From the NCBI RefSeq assembly GCF_028912405.1, contig NZ_JAKELO010000002.1, positions 1,993,276 through 2,057,275 on the forward strand: DNA of 64,000 nt. Direction: 5' to 3'. A program made the translations under genes and the position numbers. Each line of letters opens with the position of its first letter. Position 1 is the first letter of the stretch. The stretch comes from Methanogenium marinum. GTDB taxonomy: Archaea; Halobacteriota; Methanomicrobia; Methanomicrobiales; Methanomicrobiaceae. The notes below the pieces were generated by a model, which saw only the letters and a program-made list of their open reading frames with translations, did not search any database and was not told the DNA's origin. Of the stretch, positions 36,241 through 45,024 are shown in pieces.

Positions 36241-38617
36241 AAATGACGGGCTCAGCCTTGCGATAAACCAGGTTGAGTATGCAAACACCCCCGACGGACC
36301 AGTGGTCTATATCTTTGGCCGTGATCCCTCAGGAACGGCCCATCAGATAGATGTGACCGGTTTTCAGCCATATTTCTATGGGCCCCAGGGGAAGGCCGAT
36401 TCCCTCCCGCCTCATCCGAAGACAGAGGTTGACACTACGGCAGTCTATACCTCCATCCGTGGAGAAACACTCCGGAGAATTTATACCCGGTCACCTGGCG
36501 ATGTCCGTGATGTGCGCGATTATTATGAACCGCATTATGAAGCAGACATTCCTTTTGCCACCCGCTACCTGATAGACAGAGGTCTGACTGGTGGGGCCAT
36601 CGTCCCCGGCACACCTGCAGATTACCGTGACATCATACCTGCAGAAGTAGATGCACCTGCCCGCGTCTGTATGATGGATATAGAGTGTGAGGATGAACGT
36701 GGGTTCCCGGAGCCAGCCCGTGATGCCATCGTCTGCATCACCTGCCACGATTCATTTGATGACGCCTATGTGACACTCTACCGCCACCCACCGGGACATG
36801 AGGGTTGTGTTGTGCCTGTCCCTGTCCGTGAGAATCATCAGATAATCATCTATCCTTCAGAACGTGAACTCCTGAGGGGTCTTGCCGCATATATCAGTGA
36901 AAAAGATCCTGATATCCTCTCCGGCTGGAACTTTGTTGATTTTGATATCAGTTATATCACAAAACGCATGGAGGCGATTGGGCTTGAACCTGATTCATTA
37001 TCCCGGATTCCTGGTGCCGGTGCCAGAAATCCCCTTCGTGGAAGGGCACTCTTTGACCTTCTGATGGGATACCGGAAGATGCAGAGTTCACGAAAGGAGT
37101 CATACCGCCTGGATGCCATCGGAGAAGAAGAACTGGGGGAAGGCAAAATCCGATACACGGGCACCCTGTGTGCACTCTGGCGGGATAATCCTCAGGATCT
37201 GGTGGCATACAATCTTCGTGATGTTGAACTCTGCGTGGGCATTGATGCGAAGAGTACAATCATTGGGTTCTACCGGGAAATTGCCCGGTATGTGGGCTGT
37301 CCACTGGACCGGACGCTCAACTCATCGAATGTAATCGACATCTTTGTCCTCCGGAAGGCATTTGGCAAATATGTACTCCCTTCAAAGGGGTTTGCAGCAG
37401 GTGATGAATTTGAGGGTGCAACGGTCTTTGATCCTTCACGGGGAGTGAAGGAGAATGTTGTTGTGCTTGACTTAAAGTCCCTGTATCCAATGTGCATGAT
37501 GACCATCAATGCATCAATGGAAACAAAAGATCCGGAAGGGGAACTCCATGCACCCAATGGTATCAGGTTCAGAAAATCTCCGGACGGGCTGACGCGGAGT
37601 ATCATCGCAGACCTTCTTAATGAGCGCGATGAGAAGAAAGCACTAAGAAATACCTTTGAATATGGCTCACCCGATTACCTGTTGTATGATATCCAGCAGA
37701 ATGTCCTCAAGGTGATTATGAACACCTACTATGGTGTCTCAGGGTATGCCCGGTTCCGTCTGTATGACCGGGACATCGGATCGGCAGTCACCTCAGTGGG
37801 ACGGGCGATAATTGCTCATACCCGTGACGTGATCACCGGGATGGGATACTGCGTTATTTATGGAGACACGGATTCCTGTATGATTGAACTCCCTGTCGCA
37901 GATACAGAGAAGACAATAGCGATGGCACGGGCGATTGAGTCGCGCCTCAATGAGAGTTACGGTGACTTTGCACGCAACGAGCTTGGCGCCGAAACACATT
38001 ATTTTTCCATTAAATTTGAGAAGATATACCGGCGTTTCTTCCAGGCAGGGAAGAAAAAGCGGTATGCGGGACAACTTGTCTGGAAAGAGGGGAAAGAGGT
38101 CGATAAAATTGATATCGTCGGCTTTGAAATAAAACGTTCTGACTCGTCTCAGGTGACAAAAGAGGTCCAGCAGCATGTCATGGAACTCATTCTCCGGGGT
38201 GCAGGCAAGGCTGCGGTTAAATCATATCTTGGTGATGTGATCAAAAAATACCGAAAAGGGAACTATTCTCTTGATGAAATAGGTACTCCCGGTGGCATAA
38301 ACAAAGCACTGGACAGTTACAAGAACAAGGATGCACATGTCAGGGGGGCAGAATATTCCAACAAATACCTGGGGACAGGTTTTGTCTCCGGGAGTAAACC
38401 CAAACGTGTGTATATCCGAAAGGTAACGGGAAAATACCCGAAGACCGACGTTGTATGCTTTGAATACGCGGATCAGATCCCGCCAGAATTTGTAGTAGAT
38501 ATTGAAAAGATGCTGAACCGGTCGGTTGAACAACCGATATCACGTATCATTGAGGCAGTGGGCTGGTCCTGGCAGGAGATGGATCCGTCACACACGACGC
38601 TTTCGGACTTCTTCTGA
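36233..38617 (+). CDS. polB: DNA polymerase, family B
   Basis: The 794-residue replicative-type polymerase has the 3'-5' exonuclease motifs MDIECEDERG (Exo I), SGWNFVDFDISYI (Exo II) and YNLRDVELC (Exo III). Polymerase motif A is VLDLKSLYPMCM, B is KVIMNTYYGVSG and C is IYGDTDSCM, with the catalytic aspartates in place. Length is typical of the archaeal PolB. The ATG at 36233 overlaps the mdh stop (ATGAGTAA), giving MSKNDGLSLAINQ. The enzyme acts at the replication fork with PCNA. Confidence 0.96.
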   Translation: MSKNDGLSLAINQVEYANTPDGPVVYIFGRDPSGTAHQIDVTGFQPYFYGPQGKADSLPPHPKTEVDTTAVYTSIRGETLRRIYTRSPGDVRDVRDYYEPHYEADIPFATRYLIDRGLTGGAIVPGTPADYRDIIPAEVDAPARVCMMDIECEDERGFPEPARDAIVCITCHDSFDDAYVTLYRHPPGHEGCVVPVPVRENHQIIIYPSERELLRGLAAYISEKDPDILSGWNFVDFDISYITKRMEAIGLEPDSLSRIPGAGARNPLRGRALFDLLMGYRKMQSSRKESYRLDAIGEEELGEGKIRYTGTLCALWRDNPQDLVAYNLRDVELCVGIDAKSTIIGFYREIARYVGCPLDRTLNSSNVIDIFVLRKAFGKYVLPSKGFAAGDEFEGATVFDPSRGVKENVVVLDLKSLYPMCMMTINASMETKDPEGELHAPNGIRFRKSPDGLTRSIIADLLNERDEKKALRNTFEYGSPDYLLYDIQQNVLKVIMNTYYGVSGYARFRLYDRDIGSAVTSVGRAIIAHTRDVITGMGYCVIYGDTDSCMIELPVADTEKTIAMARAIESRLNESYGDFARNELGAETHYFSIKFEKIYRRFFQAGKKKRYAGQLVWKEGKEVDKIDIVGFEIKRSDSSQVTKEVQQHVMELILRGAGKAAVKSYLGDVIKKYRKGNYSLDEIGTPGGINKALDSYKNKDAHVRGAEYSNKYLGTGFVSGSKPKRVYIRKVTGKYPKTDVVCFEYADQIPPEFVVDIEKMLNRSVEQPISRIIEAVGWSWQEMDPSHTTLSDFF

Positions 38618-39649
38618 ATCCACGATTCTCGTGTACGTATCAGTTGTCCGGGCCCGATCCCATCTGATCCTTGCCGGGAATATCCCGTGGGATCTCCATC
38701 AGGTCGAGAGGCATGGAGGTTGTGGGATATATTTCCTGTACCATTTTCTTTCGTTCCATCGTTGTTTTAGGGTGGTATGTAAAACAGGTGCTGGATTTTT
38801 TGTAAGGCAGTGTCCTGGAAAATCCAGATTATGAATTTTCTCTGATAAATTGTATGATTTTTACCTATCACTGAAATTATCCCCATATGTGTTGACAGTA
38901 TATGCCGGGGATGAAGGGGCATCTTTCCTGTTTTATTTTTGTAATTTTTTTTGTATGTGTTTGTCCGGCCCCTTTCCCAGGAGAAAGAGTATGGACGTAA
39001 CGGTTAACGAATGGAGACGAAGTGGTATGTAAATAATTTGTATGTATTCCCGCACAAATGAGTGAAAAGGTTTCATTTCCTACAAAATACCTGATAATCA
39101 TGTGATGGTTCATATGGATTATTTCATCGTCACCGCCCCCCGGCGCTATACAAAATGGTATTGCTCTTTTATATTCAAAGGCGTCCCCATGGCACCTGTG
39201 AGGATGTGCTGTATGTTGAAATGTTTTCTTTGAAGGAATATCATTTTTGTATGAATACATATCAAAATTGGTTATTTGAGAATCCGCAAATAATATGAGA
39301 GTTGTATTGGAAAAATTGAATAAATATTTTGTTGTGTATATTTTAGGAAGTACCTGTTCAACAAGTCAGGTAGTGTCCATTGGCATGGCGGATGCTGGTT
39401 CGAGGTACCGTATGTTTATGGCAGTAGCGGTGTGCATGACTCGTTGCATTGAAGGTAATCCGGCATGAACGTAAGGCTTGTTTTTGTGCCTGCTCTCTCT
39501 GTTTTAATTCGGTTTTCACCTCCTGTTATACATTACAATCCCGGAGAAAGCATATAATTATTGAGGATTGTGCATATGCCTGGCTCAATACACTATATAT
39601 TGATTAAGAGGGCCGGATGTTTTGTGCCTGTTTTGCCAGAAAAACGGGA
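38618..39649. other. Long intergenic region, no gene supported
   Basis: About 1 kb of AT-rich sequence between polB and the flavodoxin genes. Short frames on both strands (for example 38850-39032 and 38877-39260) have no ribosome site, no family likeness and hydrophobic low-complexity translations. One short inverted repeat, TACCTG at 39361-39366 and CAGGTA at 39377-39382, could be an operator or small hairpin. No tRNA-like fold was noticed. The region also marks the end of the conserved core before the accessory segment. Confidence 0.4.
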
Positions 39650-40159
39650 TTATAACTGCAGCAGACAGAGATCAATAAGTCCCTGTGCCCAGATGTAGAC
39701 AGCTTCCATGTTTCGGTAATCACCTGGCTTTACACCTGTGATCTTCATTACCGTTTTGTCTTTGAATGAAAGCTGTTCTTCTGCTATTTTACCTGCAAAA
39801 TATCCAATATCCCTGAGTTCAATATGCTCTCTTACCGGGTCAAAGGCAGCAGATGCAGCCTGCTTTTTGTCTGGTGAAATATCTAGGAGTGAGTATCCTG
39901 AAAGAAAGCCTATCACGGGTATTTCATGCAACATATTCTTATGAAGGCTGGCAAATGTTACCAGTTCCGGAAGCACTTTGCCATAATAAATGGGGCTTCC
40001 GATGATCACTGCACTGTAACCGGAAATATCGAATATTTCCTTTACATTTCGTACATCGACATCACGATCATGCTTTTGAAGACCTTCGGCGATTGCTGTG
40101 GCAATTCCTTCTGTTGCACCATATTTGGTGGCGTATATGACAAGTATCCGATTATTCAT
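39650..40159 (-). CDS. Flavodoxin-domain protein, copy 1
   Basis: The 169-residue protein starts ILVIYATKYGATEGIATAIAE, an FMN phosphate loop of the flavodoxin fold, with GSPIYYGKVLPEL and the C-terminal YIWAQGLIDL. It resembles the flavodoxin-5/HemG-like (protoporphyrinogen oxidase-like) family more than electron-carrier flavodoxins, because the loop TKYGATE lacks the usual Thr-Gly. It is 103 nt downstream of a paralogue on the same strand. The redox partner is unknown. Confidence 0.85.
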   Translation of the reverse strand: MNNRILVIYATKYGATEGIATAIAEGLQKHDRDVDVRNVKEIFDISGYSAVIIGSPIYYGKVLPELVTFASLHKNMLHEIPVIGFLSGYSLLDISPDKKQAASAAFDPVREHIELRDIGYFAGKIAEEQLSFKDKTVMKITGVKPGDYRNMEAVYIWAQGLIDLCLLQL

Positions 40160-40262
40160 GGTATTCTCTCTTCCGATGGCTGTTAATTGTTCTTTTGTGG
40201 GTTAACTGAAAGAAGTTTGAAGATATGAATTGTATATCGTTTCTCTTTAAGAAACCTCTTAT

Positions 40263-40793
40263 TTAGTATATCTCCCTGTGTTTGGAAATTGCTGATACAA
40301 TTTCCCGTGCCCAGATGCGGATGGCTTCATGATCTCTGAAATCTCCGACAGGAGGGTGCACCATGTCAGCAATCTGTGCATCTGCCTCTGAGAGGTTAAC
40401 GGGGCTGAATGCACCGGAAAATCCCATTTCCATTACCGGCCTTACATACTCATGCATATCCCTGATTGCAGCAATCAGTGGTGATGTATTCGTTTCTCCC
40501 GGATTGCAGCATGAAATGCCGTCAACAAATATGGCAAGCCATATATTTTTTAGATATGGACGGTAATGCTGACAGAATTCCCGTGCTTCAACAAGCATTT
40601 TTCCCATGTATACCGGGCTTCCGAGAATCACTGCATCGTAGGAATCAATAATTCCTGTCTCCATCACATTGGTAAGATCACTTTCAATGCCGTTTTCTGC
40701 CAGAACGTCCTGAATTTCTTCTGCTATTTCCTTTGTTGTTCCATATTTTGTGGCATATGCAATGAGTACGCGTGGCCCTGTCATATTCTTCAA
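40263..40793 (-). CDS. Flavodoxin-domain protein, copy 2
   Basis: This 176-residue paralogue has VLIAYATKYGTTKEIAEEIQD, VILGSPVYMGKMLVEA and IRIWAREIVSAI at the C-terminus. The two share layout and motifs but differ throughout, so the duplication is old. A cysteine pair in DGISCCNPGE is unique to this copy. As with copy 1, the family suggests a flavin-dependent oxidoreductase related to HemG. It sits next to the right end of the IS605-like element at 40825. Confidence 0.85.
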   Translation of the reverse strand: MKNMTGPRVLIAYATKYGTTKEIAEEIQDVLAENGIESDLTNVMETGIIDSYDAVILGSPVYMGKMLVEAREFCQHYRPYLKNIWLAIFVDGISCCNPGETNTSPLIAAIRDMHEYVRPVMEMGFSGAFSPVNLSEADAQIADMVHPPVGDFRDHEAIRIWAREIVSAISKHREIY

Positions 40794-40824
40794 TGTATGG
40801 ATTTTTGTGCATTAATTATTATTG

Positions 40825-40931
40825 GTGAACTACCTCTGGGCTAAAGACCCAGAGGCTTCCTGCTTCATTCCCCGAACTTATGTCCATGAGTCCACAGGCC
40901 CTTCCCCTCGTACCGAAGGTGTATATTATTA
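40825..40931 (-). ncRNA. Right end / putative omega RNA of TnpB
   Basis: Immediately 3' of tnpB, a perfect 8-bp stem (CCTCTGGG 40833-40840 with CCCAGAGG 40848-40855, 7-nt loop) sits near the terminal GTTCAC (minus strand, 40830-40825). This matches the conserved right end of IS1341/IS605 elements, which is transcribed as the guide RNA (omega RNA) of TnpB. The guide would read outward past 40825 into the flanking DNA. Exact ends are inferred. Confidence 0.6.
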
Positions 40932-42044
40932 TTAAATTCCAATTAGATTTTGTTTATCAAGTGCGAATTTCTTGATATTTATCGCGGCATTAACATCCCG
41001 GTCCTGGTGTGTGCCACAATCTGGGCATATCCAATCTCTGTCAGCCAGTGTTAAATCCCGATTATAGTAACCACACGTACTGCATATTTTTGTAGATGGT
41101 TCAAACTGACCGATACGCAGGATAGTTTTACCATACTGCTGTGCTTTATACTCTAATTGGGTGACAAAGGAACTCCATGACGCATCAGCGATATGCTGTG
41201 CTAATTTATGATTTTTTAACATCCCTTCAACATTCAATGTTTCCAGTGCAATTGCTTGGTTCTCGCATACTAATCTAAAAGAGAGTTTGTGCTGGAAATC
41301 ATTGCGTTGATTGTGGATTTTTTCATGGAGTTTTGCCATTGTCTTTTTGGCTTTGTTTCTATTGTTTGAACCTTTTTGTTTTCTGCTTAACCGTCTTTGT
41401 AACACTTTCATGCGGAGAATAGATTTTTTCAAATTTCTTGGATTATCGATCTTTTCTCCGTTGGATAGTATTGCAAAATCTTTGATACCGACATCAACAC
41501 CTATGGTCGTATCTTTATCAAAATGTTGCGTTGCAGGTTGTTCCTGTTCATCGTCTATCAAAATACTGATGAAAAATTTTCCCGTTGATGTGACAGATAC
41601 TGTCGCGGTTTTTTCAATCCCTTCATATCTTCGGTGTAATTTTGTTTTAACCCATCCGATTTTAGGTAATCTGATTTTATGAGTATCAAAATTCACATTG
41701 TATCCCTGCGGAACAGAGAATGACTGAATGGGATTTTTCCGGGATTTAAATTTAGGAAATCCTTTCTTTTCTCGGAAAAAACGAGTGAATGCATTATCAA
41801 GATTTAATGTTGCACCTTGTAAAGACTGCGAATTGATGTCCTTTAACCAAATATGTTCTGATTTTAAATCAGGCAACATTTTGTTTAATGTAAATCTCGA
41901 TATTGATTTACCATCAGATTCATAGGTTCGGAGCTTATTTTCTAAACCCCAGTTGTAGATGAACCTACATGCACCGAAATGTTGAAAGAACATTTTCTCC
42001 TGTTCTTTGTTAGGGTACATTCGGTATTTGTAGGCTCTCAACAT
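40932..42044 (-). CDS. tnpB: TnpB RNA-guided nuclease (IS605 OrfB)
   Basis: The 370-residue protein is intact. Its N-terminus is YKYRMYPNKEQEKMF with GACRFIYNWGL. The split RuvC nuclease shows D in TIGVDVGIKD, E in IALETLNVEG and D in HQDRDVNAAI. The zinc finger is CSTCGYYN plus CPDCG. TnpB uses an omega RNA from its own 3' end to cut DNA beside a short target motif, which helps the element persist after transposition. All three acidic residues are kept, so activity is plausible. An ATG six bases upstream (42050) is an alternative start. Confidence 0.93.
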   Translation of the reverse strand: MLRAYKYRMYPNKEQEKMFFQHFGACRFIYNWGLENKLRTYESDGKSISRFTLNKMLPDLKSEHIWLKDINSQSLQGATLNLDNAFTRFFREKKGFPKFKSRKNPIQSFSVPQGYNVNFDTHKIRLPKIGWVKTKLHRRYEGIEKTATVSVTSTGKFFISILIDDEQEQPATQHFDKDTTIGVDVGIKDFAILSNGEKIDNPRNLKKSILRMKVLQRRLSRKQKGSNNRNKAKKTMAKLHEKIHNQRNDFQHKLSFRLVCENQAIALETLNVEGMLKNHKLAQHIADASWSSFVTQLEYKAQQYGKTILRIGQFEPSTKICSTCGYYNRDLTLADRDWICPDCGTHQDRDVNAAINIKKFALDKQNLIGI

Positions 42045-42088
42045 ACACATTTAACTCTGGATTTACTACCCATATGCTTTGTGCTAAT

Positions 42089-42190
42089 GGAGTCTACAAA
42101 CATCGCAATCAGGGTACATTTCTTCTTATGTATCATGTTATATTTGTACTCAAATACCGCCAAAACAGCCGTATTTTCCGGCAACAAAAT
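42089..42190 (+). pseudogene. tnpA (IS200/IS605 Y1 transposase) N-terminal remnant
   Basis: One frame reads VYKHRNQGTFLLMYHVIFVL then KYRQNSRIF, matching the TnpA N-terminus (x-H-x-V-Y-x-L-x-Y-H-h-V-F-V-x-K-Y-R). The likeness stops after about 34 residues, and the HUH and catalytic tyrosine parts are absent. It is divergent from tnpB, 45 nt from its start, as in IS605. The following bases to 42468 hold no gene I can support. Confidence 0.65.
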
Positions 42191-42468
42191 CGCGCACAAA
42201 AAAACGTCCATTTTGTCCCCGATTTCCCAAAACAAGGAAGAGTAAGGGGGCCGAAAAACAGGATCAAAGGGTGATTATGGGTTGGTTAAAGGATCGTTAC
42301 GGGGTGGACAAGAGGTTATATACACAAACAGGGGGGAGGCAATACCCCTGTTTCTGGTATTTGCCCTAGTGTCTCAGGAGATGTCCGGAGGTTCCATGAA
42401 TGGAATGAAAATCAAAAAATTTTGGGAGAACTCAGCTGAGTTCAGTTCGGCCAGGTTCATCCCGAGGT

Positions 42469-42972
42469 TCAGCCGAGTTCCGGCTTCCCGTCAGCCCATA
42501 GCTCAACCGCTTCCCGGATAGCATCGTCCGCATATGAGGAGATCCGGACTTTGGTGCGGGAGATCGTCACATAGTACGTCTCGCCATTCGCGTCGTGGCA
42601 CTTCAGTTTGCAGGAGAAGGTGTCCTTTTCGTTGTCACGGGACTGGGTTCCGCCAATAGCGGTGGCGAGTTCGTCGTCGTTCATCACATGGGTGGCAGCG
42701 GTCCCGAATGCTGTGACCGTTGCGACCTGGATGGAGACATCGCCTATGGTGTCGGCTTCGAGATTTTCGTATATGACCTTTGCATCATACGCTTCTTTGG
42801 AACGTACGACCGGGTCAATGGTCACCCCACTCTCGACGTACGAGGTACAGCCGAAGGGGTTGGTGTCGATGATGTCCTGCACGAGGGCATCGAAGATGGT
42901 GATATTTGCGATGGGGACGAGAAGGTCCCGCACCGCACTCTTGGTGTTGGTTGTCTGGATAAAGTCAGCCAT
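42469..42972 (-). CDS. Hypothetical protein with palindrome-controlled promoter
   Basis: The 167-residue soluble protein is acidic with beta character (ADTIGDVSIQVATVTAFGT, YYVTISRTKVRISSY) and starts MADFIQTTNTKSAVRDLL. It has three cysteines and no catalytic motif I can name. The ATG at 42972 was chosen because GGAAG lies 9 nt upstream; a GTG at 42981 is possible. Just upstream is TATA-like GTTTATATG and a palindrome at 43023-43041 that recurs before the divergent gene at 43394. The family is not recognised. Context suggests a mobile-element or provirus accessory gene. Confidence 0.65.
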   Translation of the reverse strand: MADFIQTTNTKSAVRDLLVPIANITIFDALVQDIIDTNPFGCTSYVESGVTIDPVVRSKEAYDAKVIYENLEADTIGDVSIQVATVTAFGTAATHVMNDDELATAIGGTQSRDNEKDTFSCKLKCHDANGETYYVTISRTKVRISSYADDAIREAVELWADGKPELG

Positions 42973-43022
42973 TTTTGGCACTTCCTGCCAGCCGGTTCCC
43001 GGGGTTCGACTGACATATAAAC

Positions 43023-43041
43023 ATATTACTTTGGGTAATAT
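43023..43041. promoter_or_regulatory. Palindromic operator-like site, copy 1
   Basis: ATATTAC-TTTGG-GTAATAT is a perfect 7-bp inverted repeat. On the minus strand it directly precedes a TATA-like GTTTATATG leading to the gene starting at 42972. Read on the minus strand, its core ATTACCCAAAGTAAT closely matches the site at 43315-43329. Confidence 0.7.
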
Positions 43042-43314
43042 ATGCCTGTCCTTACATTTGACTTCGTGATGAAAATATTCCGCGCTTTCGCCGGAAAATA
43101 TGGATGAATTGATGAGGAAAATACCTGAGGCGCACCTATAAATTCATTTTGTTGGATATTTGATATTAGGTGCCGCAATAAGGAATTGTCATTTATTTGA
43201 TGAGAACGTTCGTTCAGTGACACATTCATGAATCATACCTGAAATGAACTGATGGTAGTGCAAATGGTTGTCTCATTTCTTCCCTGACTGGAAGAATCCT
43301 CTCTCGCCAAAATA

Positions 43315-43329
43315 ATTACCAAAGGTAAT
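43315..43329. promoter_or_regulatory. Palindromic operator-like site, copy 2
   Basis: ATTACC-AAA-GGTAAT is a perfect 6-bp inverted repeat overlapping the start of the TATA-like stretch GGTAATATTTATC before the gene at 43394. It shares the ATTACC/AAAG/TAAT core with copy 1 on the opposite strand, so one regulator probably controls both divergent genes. Confidence 0.7.
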
Positions 43330-43393
43330 ATTTATCTTCATTGCTGGTAGAGTATATACAAGGTAAAAAATTCAGAGAAGGGAAGAAGAAATG

Positions 43394-43630
43394 ATGAATG
43401 ACCTGGACGCGAAAATCATCGAGATGCACCGCGATATTAAGTGGATCTGCCGGACACTGGGAGAGATGAAAGAGACAGATGTTGACTTCGAAGACCGCAT
43501 CCGGAAACTGGAAGGGTGGCAGGCTGAAAAGGCCGGGGTAGATAAGCGGACCGGTGGTATTGTTGCGGGTCTGAGTGGGGTTGTGGGGGCCTTGGCAGCG
43601 TTGGTGGTGCAGTGGCTGGGGATGGGGTGA
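43394..43630 (+). CDS. Small coiled-coil membrane protein (XhlA/holin-like)
   Basis: The 78-residue protein begins with a helical, charged segment (MNDLDAKIIEMHRDIKWICR to about residue 52) that looks like a coiled coil. It ends in one glycine- and valine-rich membrane helix (IVAGLSGVVGALAALVVQWL). This layout is that of XhlA-like and other phage membrane-associated proteins and suggests a proviral origin. GAAGGGAAGAAGAA before the double ATG is the ribosome site. A palindromic promoter site shared with the divergent gene lies about 65 nt upstream. Confidence 0.65.
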   Translation: MNDLDAKIIEMHRDIKWICRTLGEMKETDVDFEDRIRKLEGWQAEKAGVDKRTGGIVAGLSGVVGALAALVVQWLGMG

Positions 43631-43834
43631 TAAGTTCCCTATTAAAAGGGATCATAAACAGGTGAAACACAAATTGGTGTTCTTCTCCATTGATTCATCC
43701 GCCAGGAATTAACCAGGCACACCTACCTCACGACATCCTGATCTATTTCAACCCCCCCACGTCCACCAAAAACTCACAATTCACTTTCACATCACGCAAT
43801 GAACCGATAATACCATTCACATCCTCTTTTTTTC
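43631..43834. other. Intergenic region before orc1/cdc6
   Basis: About 200 bases with no gene, including CCCCCCCACG near 43752 and C/A-rich sequence. Archaeal origins often lie next to orc1/cdc6, but I see no repeated origin-recognition boxes here. Confidence 0.3.
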
Positions 43835-44995
43835 ATGCCACAAAAATTACTCTTGGCTAGCCAGACACTCTTCAAAGATCCTGAGATCTTTGAATCCGAC
43901 TACATACCCAACACCATCAATTACCGTGACATGCAGCTCCGGCAGCTCGCCGGGACAATCCTGCCCGCCCTACGGGGAGTCTGTCCCATCAACACCATCC
44001 TCCGGGGGCCACCGGGAGCCGGGAAAACGACAAGCGTCCTGCGGATATTCACCGAGATTGAGGAGACCACCCGGAAAGTCGTAACCGTCCTCATCAACTG
44101 CCAGAACGTCCAGACCGAGTTCCGTATCTTCGCCAAAATATTCGAGGAATTATTCAGGCAACAGCCGCCGTTCTCCGGCATCCCCATTCAGCGGCTCACC
44201 GACCCCATCGCAAAAGAACTCATCAGACGAAAAGCAGTCCTCATCGTCTGCCTGGACGATGCCAACTACCTGGGCCACAACCATCAGCTCGATAAGGTGC
44301 TTCGACCCCTGCTCCGGATGCATGAATCTAATCCGGGAGTACGTATTGGTGTCATCACCACCATCAGCACGCTGGATTTTCACCGGCCCGCGATCCTCGA
44401 CCCCGCGGTGGAATCTATCTATCAACCCGAAGAGATCATTTTCCCTCCCTACGTGGAGGAAGAGATCCAGAGGATCCTGCATGGCCGCATCACGGCGGGC
44501 CTCTGTAAGGGAGTAGTCACCCCCGATATTCTAAACCTCATCACCACTCTCACCATGGAATCAGGGGATCTCCGTATCGGCATCAACCTCCTGAAACGGT
44601 CGGTTATCCATGCAGAACGGATTGGACAAACAAAAGTACAAGAGGAAGATGTCCGACACGCATTCCGGAGCACACAGGAAGCACATGTCTCCCATCTTGT
44701 CGATAGCCTGACAACAGACAACCGGCGGCTGCTCTCGTATATTGCGAAGATGAGTCAGGAAGACGCGACCGGGCCAATCATCTCAGGAAATCTCTATGAT
44801 TCATATAAAAAGAACACGACCATTTGCTACACGGCCTTCTATAACCACCTGAACAAACTCGCAAGCTTCCGTCTCATCGACCTTACCCAACGGAATACGA
44901 AAGGAAACACACGGGAGGTAGTGCTCCGGTGTGACCCGGCGGAGATTATGGAGATGTGCAGAACGGAGATAGGAGGGGAGATTCTCTCCTTTTGA
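43835..44995 (+). CDS. Orc1/Cdc6 replication initiator
   Basis: The 386-residue AAA+ protein has the pattern LFKDPEIFESDYIPNTINYRD at its start. Walker A is LRGPPGAGKTTSVL, Walker B is VLIVCLDDANYL (DD in place of the more common DE), sensor 1 is GVITTISTLD, and a C-terminal winged helix runs over the last 90 residues. Orc1/Cdc6 binds origin repeats and loads the MCM helicase. It sits in an accessory region next to element genes and a decayed copy, so it may belong to an integrated replicon rather than the main chromosome origin. The ATG at 43835 follows an extended T-run and has no clear ribosome site. Confidence 0.92.
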   Translation: MPQKLLLASQTLFKDPEIFESDYIPNTINYRDMQLRQLAGTILPALRGVCPINTILRGPPGAGKTTSVLRIFTEIEETTRKVVTVLINCQNVQTEFRIFAKIFEELFRQQPPFSGIPIQRLTDPIAKELIRRKAVLIVCLDDANYLGHNHQLDKVLRPLLRMHESNPGVRIGVITTISTLDFHRPAILDPAVESIYQPEEIIFPPYVEEEIQRILHGRITAGLCKGVVTPDILNLITTLTMESGDLRIGINLLKRSVIHAERIGQTKVQEEDVRHAFRSTQEAHVSHLVDSLTTDNRRLLSYIAKMSQEDATGPIISGNLYDSYKKNTTICYTAFYNHLNKLASFRLIDLTQRNTKGNTREVVLRCDPAEIMEMCRTEIGGEILSF

Positions 44996-45024
44996 AACAT
45001 ACCATTCCCTTTTTTTCACACCAC

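Larger units (their letters stand above)
40825..42190 (-). mobile_element. IS605/IS1341-like element with tnpB and decayed tnpA
   Basis: The right end is marked by a hairpin-bearing terminus at 40825-40860. tnpB reads leftwards, and a divergent tnpA remnant lies at 42089-42190. Divergent tnpA/tnpB order is that of IS605. Without an intact tnpA the element cannot move itself. The left boundary is not defined; 42190 is only the end of recognisable tnpA likeness. Confidence 0.75.

Noticed and set aside
38850-39260. Short frames on both strands in the gap after polB
   Set aside because: Low-complexity hydrophobic translations, no ribosome site, no family likeness, and they overlap each other.
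39390-39410. GGTTCGAGG resembling a tRNA T-loop
   Set aside because: No matching acceptor, D or anticodon stems could be found around it.
43631-43834. Replication origin next to orc1/cdc6
   Set aside because: Position is suggestive, but no repeated origin boxes or unwinding-element pattern could be seen.
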